Source: Amphritea sp. (GTDB taxonomy: Bacteria > Pseudomonadota > Gammaproteobacteria > Pseudomonadales > Balneatricaceae). Taken from it: a DNA stretch of 21,899 nt. The translations under genes and the position numbers were made by a program. Below the pieces are notes generated by a model, which saw nothing but the letters and a program-made list of their open reading frames with translations, had not been told where the DNA came from and made no database searches. Below are positions 16,401 through 21,899 of this stretch, in pieces. The stretch is taken from the NCBI GenBank assembly GCA_018067325.1, contig JAGPUU010000012.1, positions 1 through 21,899 of the forward strand, given 5' to 3'. Position 1 is the stretch's first letter. Each line of letters begins with the position of its first letter.

Positions 16401-18218
16401 GTCCTGATGGCTATTTATCGCATAAGGATGCTCATCAATAACCCGTAATCCAAGGTTTTCTAAAATGGGCAAAATATCAGAAAGGGGTAAAGGGGCTCCA
16501 AGATTAAACAGCTTACAATTGTAGCCACTGGTCTTTTTTTCCAGCGCACTGTAAAAACTAAGTGATAACTGGCGATCAGTATTCAGCTTCTGCATATGTT
16601 GTATATCGACTACGGCAGTCCGGGCGGGAGAATCCTCTTTATAACTGGAAGGAAACCCTCGACCGAATTGATTAAACGCAACAATTCCCCGCTCCTCTCC
16701 CAGAGTTTCAATAAGCGAATCATACAATTCATCTGACCAGCTTCTGGCAGCCTGACGGATCTTTTGCTGCAGAGCATCCACATCAATATTCTCGGGAATC
16801 ATCTGATCACTGCGCAAAATAAAGTGAGTGCGGGCTAAAATAGATTCAGAAAAATAGGTATTAAACTCCGCACGATTACAATTAAGTTCAGCCAGAAGCA
16901 TCTGCTCAGCCCGTAATCTAAACTCGGTGCTGTAAACATCACGCGGGGCGTAAACCAAACAGGAAACATACTGACCAAACTTATCTCGCCGCAGGAAAAG
17001 GCGAATCTGACGACGCTCGTGAATATGAAGAATACTTATTGTTGTTTCATAAAGTTCATCGATGCTGGCCTGAAACAGATCATCCCTTGGATGAACTTCG
17101 AGAATCTGCTGCAGCTCCTTCCAGTCATGTCCGTTCTCATGCCGTTCAGAGCGGGATAAAACGGCTGTTACTTTCTCTCTAACGACTGGAATTTGACGTG
17201 AATTCCCGAGATAGACATCTGATGTATATAACCCGAGAAAGCGACTTTCTCCTGTCACACGCCCCATATTATCGAAACGTTTCAGAGTGATATAGTCAGG
17301 ATAAGCGGGTCGGTGAACGCGGGATTTACTGGGTGACTTAGTAAATGAGAGCAGCTCAGGAATCAATGAAAACTGAGCCTTTTCACGCAACGAGTCATCA
17401 ACCAGCTCCGCCCGGCAATATTCATCGCAGTATTTCAGCAGCCCCTGCTGGCTGCCCAGAACCACTTCTAACTTTTTACTGCCCTTTCGAGTGAGCTTAT
17501 ACTCATCATAGCCAAGAAAGGTAAAATGCAATTTCAGCCAGCTAACGAACTCCCTTGTTTCCCCTAAGCCTACAGGGCGCTTTTCAGGTTCAATCTGATC
17601 ATACATCTGCAACAATTCATCAAGGCTATTCTCCATTGACTCAAAGTCGTTAACCACTATCCCCACCTGGTACAGAACATCATCCAGATCAATTTGTAGA
17701 TCATTGAGTAATTCAGCCCCGGTATGGCGATCAATCTCCAGAGTGATAAGGGTTTCATGATGCACACTTTTCGAGCGACTGGTATTGCTAAGAAAACCAG
17801 AAAAAAGATTATTTTCATCCCGCTTGAGACTCAATACAGAGTTATGAACCCCGTGAATACCCAGATGGCGGCGACTTAGCTCAACCCGAAGAGAATCCAT
17901 CGTAAAGGGTAAATCGTCACTCAGAACCTGAACAATAGTGTGGACAGACTGCCAGCCGTGCTGTTCAACATCAGGATTGAATACCCGAATTTTAGGTTGC
18001 CCAGAAGAGTATTCCTGGAGAAACTCCCAGGCAGAGAGAGTAGAACCATAGAGGTCGTCACTACGCCAATGAAAAATATCTTCATCGGCTAAAGTGGCAT
18101 AAAAATGGTCTGCAAAAGCCTGCACCTGAACCGCTCGTTTACCCTGCAAACGGGTTTTAATCTGACGGGAGAGTGTTGCTAATATTGCCGTTCGCGTTTC
18201 TCGAATTCCCTGAGCCAT
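13404..18218 (-). CDS. gdhB: NAD-dependent glutamate dehydrogenase, large (about 180 kDa) type
   Basis: This enzyme deaminates glutamate to 2-oxoglutarate and ammonium with NAD, a catabolic role that feeds the TCA cycle. The 1604-residue length is typical for the large bacterial NAD-GDH family (Bac_GDH). An N-terminal regulatory half with ACT-like segments is followed by the catalytic core near residues 800-850, where GGLRWSDRYEDYRTEVLGL...KN..IVPVGAKGGF carries the substrate-binding lysines. DMSGDVFGNGML and HIFVDPAPD (about 975-1010) and GGVDCSDHEVNIK follow in the dinucleotide-binding part. The ATG at 18218 has AGGGG at good spacing. It is divergent from the BatD gene and precedes DUF2835. 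It resembles P. aeruginosa gdhB, hence the symbol. Confidence 0.95.
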   Translation of the reverse strand: MAQGIRETRTAILATLSRQIKTRLQGKRAVQVQAFADHFYATLADEDIFHWRSDDLYGSTLSAWEFLQEYSSGQPKIRVFNPDVEQHGWQSVHTIVQVLSDDLPFTMDSLRVELSRRHLGIHGVHNSVLSLKRDENNLFSGFLSNTSRSKSVHHETLITLEIDRHTGAELLNDLQIDLDDVLYQVGIVVNDFESMENSLDELLQMYDQIEPEKRPVGLGETREFVSWLKLHFTFLGYDEYKLTRKGSKKLEVVLGSQQGLLKYCDEYCRAELVDDSLREKAQFSLIPELLSFTKSPSKSRVHRPAYPDYITLKRFDNMGRVTGESRFLGLYTSDVYLGNSRQIPVVREKVTAVLSRSERHENGHDWKELQQILEVHPRDDLFQASIDELYETTISILHIHERRQIRLFLRRDKFGQYVSCLVYAPRDVYSTEFRLRAEQMLLAELNCNRAEFNTYFSESILARTHFILRSDQMIPENIDVDALQQKIRQAARSWSDELYDSLIETLGEERGIVAFNQFGRGFPSSYKEDSPARTAVVDIQHMQKLNTDRQLSLSFYSALEKKTSGYNCKLFNLGAPLPLSDILPILENLGLRVIDEHPYAINSHQDTVWIHDFSLQSSMAIRHAPQDMKKVFQDAFMQIWAGNAANDKFNRLVLMGGLTWRQVDLLRAYAAYMKQIRFPLIGSAISNTLTAHSEIAEQLIALFDAKFNPEKQSETNSLLLEQQLLKSLDQVENLNDDKVIRQLIALIKATLRTNFYQLDSQGKAKPYLGLKMSPAEIPNIPEPCPMFEVFVFSSRFEGAHLRGGKVARGGLRWSDRYEDYRTEVLGLVKAQQVKNSVIVPVGAKGGFVAKRLHPQMSREEWQSEGVECYRQFISALLDLTDNLVDGEVIPPSNVVRFDEDDPYLVVAADKGTATFSDIANEIARQYNFWLDDAFASGGSQGYDHKKMGITAKGAWVSVERHFRELGVNISQTDFSVIGVGDMSGDVFGNGMLLSKHIRLLAAFNHLHIFVDPAPDAAQGWQERERLFNLPRSGWNDYDKKLISKGGGVFNRSAKSIQITPEMKHAFDITEDRLPPNELISCLLSAPVDLLWNGGIGTYIKASDETHEMVGDKANDSLRIDAKGLHCRVIGEGGNLGVTQRARMEYARFFGRMNTDFIDNAGGVDCSDHEVNIKILLNHVVESGDLTQKQRNQLLFEMTGEISQLVLINNYRQVQAISLEQIHAVNGMGENRRYIQDLEQRGQLNRRLEFLPEDEALTERQVEGVGLTRPELAVLVSYSKGELKQQLLDSQTPDDPYMGRELATAFPRRLIEPYQEFLQQHPLKREIISTQLANNMVNYMGFKFVDRLRSSTRSGIDRIARAYVLAREVFDLQNIWLRIEALDYLVEANIQLAMMNELQYLVRRATRWFVVNRSENETICEKEVELYRVTISEIAGQLGRYLCGQPKQDWHEAYERYVDAGVPEDLAAMIAGNRCLYTVLNIIDVAGANDQPVERVTETMFKVGERLHLHWLNSRLNELERGNQWQSLARESFRDDIDNQQRIIVSAVLRYAAEDDVLESWSAQHEQPLARWLQLISELKAAEKPDYAMYTVTIAELVELGRSCQ

Positions 18219-18426
18219 GTATACCCCTGAATAAAGACAACCGAGTAAGTTAAAGAGATCTATTTGAGTATAGTAAAAACAACGGCTTATGAAGGCCTAA
18301 AATATATCTTTTACCCATATTCTTCAGTTATGCTAGGGTAGCAGCAATGAACACCAAGCCCTGATTCAGAGCGAAAATGTAACTGTTGCCTGTTGTTGAT
18401 AGTGCTTACCAGAGATAAACCCGCTT

Positions 18427-20136
18427 ATGTCGTTTCAGTTTCATTCAGTCCGTACCATCACTGCCGGTTTTATTGCACTCATCGCGCTGCCGGTTTTAGC
18501 CCAGGTTAGCGTTTCTTCAGACCGTTACTCGGTGGCTGAAGGTGAAGCGCTACGCCTTACCGTTGAAGTAGACCAAAGGGCTTCAGGCCGTCCGGACTTT
18601 TCCCCCCTGACCCGCGATTTTCACTTTCTCGGCAGTAAGCAGATGACCGTTTCCAGCTTCGCTAACGGGGCAAATCAATACACAACCCGCTGGAAAATCC
18701 TCTTGAGACCTCGGCACTCAGGTGAGCTCCAAATCCCGCCCCTTCAGTTTAATAATGAGTTTAGCCAACCACTACTAATCAGTGTTGCTGGAGATACGGG
18801 AGCGGCAGCAATCATTAGTAAGGATGCTTACTTAGAAAGTGCGGTGGACGGCTATGAGGTCTACCAGAACAGCCAGTTACTCTATAGCCAACGACTGTTT
18901 CATCTCGACGATCTTCCGCCGATGGCCTCTCTCTCAGAACCCCTGATCAGCGGAATAGTGATAGTTCCACTAGGCGAAAAGCTACAATACACCCGTGAGA
19001 TAAACGATCAGACCTATAAGGTTGTCGAGCAAAACTACGCGTTCTTTCCCGAGCAAGCGGGTCAACTGTCAATTCCAGCCGCTCATTTCAGTGCCGGACC
19101 AGGCACCCCTGAGCTGAACTCAGACCCTATTCAGATTGATGTTCTCCCCCTGGTGAGTCAAAAAATTCGTGGCTACTGGCTTCCAGCAACCAGACTAACA
19201 CTCGAAGACCTTACGACGGCACCCAATAACCTTGCCTTAGGTGAAAGTCAGACCCGTACACTAAAAATCAGTGCCGAGGGACTATTAGCAGAGCAGCTAC
19301 CCTCGCTCATTTCACTTCGCAATGAATTGGCCAGCATAGAGATTGAAGATGTCAGTCTGGAACAAAAAACCACTCCCAAAGGGATAGTCAGCAGCCGTAC
19401 AGAAACTATTCGTATAACACCCGCTGAGCGTGGAGAAATAACACTCCCGGAGATCACAATTCCCTGGTGGAATATCACTTCGGATAAAAGTGAGAAAGCC
19501 AGCCTGCCTCAGATAGTACTTCGGGTTGAGCCTGCGCGCCCCAAAGCGATTGTAGCCGTTACTCCCGCAGCTCTGGCAACAACAGAAACAGCGACCATAA
19601 CTGAGACGGGGCAGGCTGTGATGGAACTACCGGCAGATAAACCGGCACCGATTGAAAAGAGTGGCAGCATTCGCCTACTTGTATGGTTATTGGCATCGGT
19701 AGCCATTATCACATCCCTCGGCTGGCTCTATAGTTTTTCATCCCAACGACGTAAGCAGCTGGCGCCTGAAGTTCAGCAACCTAAACCTGAAACCACCCAA
19801 GGCAACAGTCCGGTAAACGAGAGCCACAAACTTAATCAAATGATTCAGGAAGAGCAACTTGCCTTCAGTAAAGTGGTGGATGCCTGTAATAAGGATATGC
19901 CGCTGGAAGCACGGCTATTGATGCTCGACTGGGCCCGATTGTTCTGGCCCCACAACCAGTTCAACGACAGCCTCGACCTGAGCGACCTGAATAACAGTAA
20001 GACTCTGGAGTTGCTGTTGATCGATATGGAAGGCTATATCAACGGTTCTGAGGCAGGTCACTGGTCTGGTGACCTTTTGGCGTCCGCATTGATGCATATC
20101 CGGGAAAACCAACTTCAAGAGGTTGTTCAGGAGTAA
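18427..20136 (+). CDS. BatD-family (oxygen-tolerance) protein
   Basis: I recognise the BatD layout: a signal peptide, a large periplasmic part made of beta-rich repeats, one membrane helix near the C-terminus and a cytoplasmic tail. The 569 residues start with a signal sequence (1-25, cut probably after VLAQ), followed by VSVSSDRYSVAEGEALRLTV. The membrane helix is IRLLVWLLASVAIITSLGWLY (about 414-435). A proline- and threonine-rich stretch precedes it, and the final 100 residues are an acidic helical tail. BatD is usually encoded with BatA/BatB VWA proteins, but here both neighbours are unrelated. The ribosome binding site (AGAGAT) is weak. The role is thought to be envelope or stress related; the exact function is unsettled. 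Confidence 0.8.
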   Translation: MSFQFHSVRTITAGFIALIALPVLAQVSVSSDRYSVAEGEALRLTVEVDQRASGRPDFSPLTRDFHFLGSKQMTVSSFANGANQYTTRWKILLRPRHSGELQIPPLQFNNEFSQPLLISVAGDTGAAAIISKDAYLESAVDGYEVYQNSQLLYSQRLFHLDDLPPMASLSEPLISGIVIVPLGEKLQYTREINDQTYKVVEQNYAFFPEQAGQLSIPAAHFSAGPGTPELNSDPIQIDVLPLVSQKIRGYWLPATRLTLEDLTTAPNNLALGESQTRTLKISAEGLLAEQLPSLISLRNELASIEIEDVSLEQKTTPKGIVSSRTETIRITPAERGEITLPEITIPWWNITSDKSEKASLPQIVLRVEPARPKAIVAVTPAALATTETATITETGQAVMELPADKPAPIEKSGSIRLLVWLLASVAIITSLGWLYSFSSQRRKQLAPEVQQPKPETTQGNSPVNESHKLNQMIQEEQLAFSKVVDACNKDMPLEARLLMLDWARLFWPHNQFNDSLDLSDLNNSKTLELLLIDMEGYINGSEAGHWSGDLLASALMHIRENQLQEVVQE

Positions 20137-20149
20137 TCACGCCCCGAGC

Positions 20150-21061
20150 TTAATCCCGCTCCGTTGGTTCAAGCACCTGATGCAGAGCGGATGGCAGGTC
20201 TGGGAAGGCAAACTTATAGCCTGATTTTAACAACCGCTCAGGGTGGACTCTCTGACCTTTAATCAACAGTTCACTGCCATCCCCCATCAGTAATTCCAGC
20301 ATCGCAGCCGGTACACGAAACCAAGCTGGACGACTAAGCGCGGAAGCCAGCTCCCGGGTAAATTCATCGTTAGTCACAGCCCCCGGAGCGGTCAGGTTAT
20401 AGGCCCCGGCATACTGTTGCTGAGCCAGCATCATACTGATAATTTCGACCTGATCATCAATATGAATCCAGGACATCCACTGAGTCCCACGGGCAATCGG
20501 CCCTCCAAGACCTAGACGGAAAGCAGGCAGCATCTTTGATAACGCGCCCCCCTCCCCCAATACAATGCCTGTTCTGATCAGACAAACCCTGACACCGAAT
20601 GCCTGCGCCTTTAGCGCTGCTAATTCCCAGTTTTTACATAGCTGATGAGAAAAATCATCGACAACCTTACCCCGTTCATCCAGCTGAACATCATCACTGC
20701 GACAACCGTAATAACCGATTGCAGAACCGCTGATTAGCACATCCGGATTCCGCTCCAGCCGTTTTATCAGATCCATTAAGGCTTCTGTGGTCTCAATACG
20801 GCTATTTAAGATCTCTTGCTTACGTTCCACATTCCAGCGCTTATCAACAATCCCTTCACCGGCAAGATTGATAATTCCGTCAATCTGTTCGCCACTGTCT
20901 ATCTGCTCAAGATCAGTAACAACCGTAACTGAGTCGCCGAACAATTTTCTCGCTTTACTATCAGAACGTGCCCAGATAACCAGTTCATGGTTATGTTCCT
21001 GAAGCCTCGATACAAGGTGACGGCCTATAAAGCCTGTTGCACCACTGATAAGAACCTTCAT
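20150..21061 (-). CDS. TIGR01777 family SDR epimerase, YfcH-like
   Basis: This is an extended short-chain dehydrogenase-like protein of the TIGR01777/YfcH family. Starting at 21061 gives 303 residues beginning MKVLISGATGFIGRHL, with the NAD(P)-binding GATGFIG glycines at 7-13. ISGSAIGYYG carries the family tyrosine, and the C-terminal part (WFRVPAAMLELLMGDGSELLIKGQRVHPERL) is DUF1731. The physiological substrate is not known; in some relatives a role linked to cell division has been proposed, which cannot be tested here. An in-frame ATG ten codons upstream exists, but AAGGAGAT sits just before 21061, so I use that start. It converges with the BatD gene, leaving only 13 bp between stops and no terminator. 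Confidence 0.92.
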   Translation of the reverse strand: MKVLISGATGFIGRHLVSRLQEHNHELVIWARSDSKARKLFGDSVTVVTDLEQIDSGEQIDGIINLAGEGIVDKRWNVERKQEILNSRIETTEALMDLIKRLERNPDVLISGSAIGYYGCRSDDVQLDERGKVVDDFSHQLCKNWELAALKAQAFGVRVCLIRTGIVLGEGGALSKMLPAFRLGLGGPIARGTQWMSWIHIDDQVEIISMMLAQQQYAGAYNLTAPGAVTNDEFTRELASALSRPAWFRVPAAMLELLMGDGSELLIKGQRVHPERLLKSGYKFAFPDLPSALHQVLEPTERD

Positions 21062-21191
21062 ATACATCTCCTTGATGTAGGGTACGAACATTTAGTTACG
21101 CTGTCTTTCGCGCACTATTATGCCCTTTGGGTACTAACCGTAATATTGCACGCAGAAGACAGATTAGATTTATTCGCACTTCCCTTAAACA

Positions 21192-21220
21192 TTGCAATCA
21201 ACGCAATCTGCCTCTATAAA
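21192..21220 (+). promoter_or_regulatory. Sigma70 promoter of ribE
   Basis: TTGCAA (21192-21197), a 17-bp spacer and TATAAA (21215-21220) form a good promoter. The predicted start near 21227 gives a leader of about 26 nt, too short for an FMN riboswitch. Confidence 0.65.
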
Positions 21221-21252
21221 CATAGCCCAGTCAGGTATTAACAGGAATAATT

Positions 21253-21864
21253 ATGTTCACCGGTATTGTTCAAGGCACTGCTACTGTTGTTACGACAGTT
21301 ATTAAAAATCAGTTCATGCAGTTAACACTAGAGCTTCCAAAAAAGCACTGCGACAACCTCCAAACCGGCGCCAGTATCGCGGTTAATGGTACCTGCCTGA
21401 CAATCACAGCCTTTACCGACAACCAGGTAAAGTTCGATCTGATTATGGAAACCCTGAAAGTGACAAATTTGGGTGTATTAAAACCCGGCGACAAGGTAAA
21501 TTTTGAACGTGCGGCCCGAATTGGCGATGAGATAGGCGGACACCTTCTTTCCGGACATATTCACGGCCAGGCAGCTATCAGTAAAATTGAGCAGCCTCAG
21601 GACAACCGCATCATCTGGTTTGAAGCTGAGCCAGAGCTGATGAAATATATTCTGCCTAAAGGCTTTGTCGCTCTGAACGGTTGTAGCCTGACCATCGGCG
21701 AAGTAAAAGACACTCTGTTTAATGTTTATCTGATACCGGAAACCTTAACGGTAACCACGTTCGGTGCATCCTCTCCAGGCGACATGATCAATCTGGAAGT
21801 TGATAGCCAAACACAGGCTGTCGTAGATACGGTTGAGCGTTATATGCAGCAACGAGAAAGCTGA
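21253..21864 (+). CDS. ribE: Riboflavin synthase alpha subunit
   Basis: Riboflavin synthase dismutates two molecules of 6,7-dimethyl-8-ribityllumazine into riboflavin and a pyrimidinedione, and acts as a trimer. The 203 residues show the internal duplication of two lumazine-binding domains: the first (about 1-97) has MFTGIVQG and TGASIAVNGTCLTIT; the second (about 98-195) has SGHIHGQA and KGFVALNGCSLTIGEV. The start MFTGIV is invariant, and AGGA precedes the ATG. E. coli calls the orthologue ribC/ribE. It is not beside other rib genes in the visible region and lacks an FMN riboswitch. The C-terminus ends VERYMQQRES, and its last codons pair with the repeat array that follows. Confidence 0.96.
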   Translation: MFTGIVQGTATVVTTVIKNQFMQLTLELPKKHCDNLQTGASIAVNGTCLTITAFTDNQVKFDLIMETLKVTNLGVLKPGDKVNFERAARIGDEIGGHLLSGHIHGQAAISKIEQPQDNRIIWFEAEPELMKYILPKGFVALNGCSLTIGEVKDTLFNVYLIPETLTVTTFGASSPGDMINLEVDSQTQAVVDTVERYMQQRES

Positions 21865-21899
21865 TTCGTTGCTCGTTGCTCGTTGCTCGTTGCTCGTTG
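21865..21899. repeat. CTCGTTG heptanucleotide tandem array at the window end
   Basis: Directly after the ribE stop, one TTCGTTG unit is followed by four exact CTCGTTG units, and the array continues past the edge. The last ribE codons contain the complementary AGCAACGA (21848-21855), so a hairpin with TCGTTGCT (21866-21873) is possible. Confidence 0.9.

Noticed and set aside
20987..21241. 84-aa open frame across the SDR gene start and ribE promoter
   Set aside because: It overlaps the SDR gene and the ribE promoter and shows no family resemblance; a non-coding shadow.

Overview
The window looks like a chromosomal housekeeping segment of a marine gammaproteobacterium. The protein sequences (Pseudomonas-like SucA N-terminus, type II citrate synthase, 1604-residue NAD-glutamate dehydrogenase, DUF2835, RMF with a long tail) and the gene order point to the Oceanospirillales/Pseudomonadales side, for example the Amphritea/Neptunomonas/Marinobacterium group. 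That placement is inference from sequence recognition, not a search. I see no phage genes, transposases, CRISPR arrays, tRNAs or rRNAs.

Left part (1-6720), TCA cycle cluster: gltA (+) is divergent from sdhC-sdhD-sdhA-sdhB (-), followed after a terminator by sucA (-), which runs off the left edge. The four sdh genes are tightly coupled: sdhC and sdhD overlap, sdhD and sdhA are 1 bp apart, sdhA and sdhB 12 bp apart. A nearly identical 20-nt element (18/20 matches) lies upstream of both sdhC and sucA in the same orientation, suggesting shared control of consecutive TCA enzymes. The sdh leader also carries a hairpin.

Middle (6721-11240): an unrecognised 137-aa membrane protein (+), a convergent terminator, then an ammonium transporter (-) without an adjacent glnK. 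The transporter has a sigma54-like promoter and two NtrC-like palindromes upstream. Next is the bifunctional 23S rRNA methyltransferase RlmKL (-), whose interdomain linker carries a short tandem repeat.

Right (11240-21899): rmf, the ribosome hibernation factor (+); pyrD (-) with a clean sigma70 promoter; a DUF2835 protein (-); the very large NAD-dependent glutamate dehydrogenase (-); a BatD-family protein (+) with no other bat genes beside it; a TIGR01777/YfcH-type SDR protein (-); and riboflavin synthase (+). The window ends inside a CTCGTTG heptanucleotide tandem array directly after the riboflavin synthase stop codon.

Functionally, citrate synthase, succinate dehydrogenase, 2-oxoglutarate dehydrogenase and glutamate dehydrogenase meet at 2-oxoglutarate, and the NtrC-linked ammonium transporter adds the nitrogen side. 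RMF and RlmKL concern the ribosome. No wholly new multi-gene system is evident. The most interesting material is regulatory (the sdhC/sucA shared element, the sdh leader, the amt promoter, the rmf leader), plus the unknown membrane protein, the lone BatD and the terminal repeat array.
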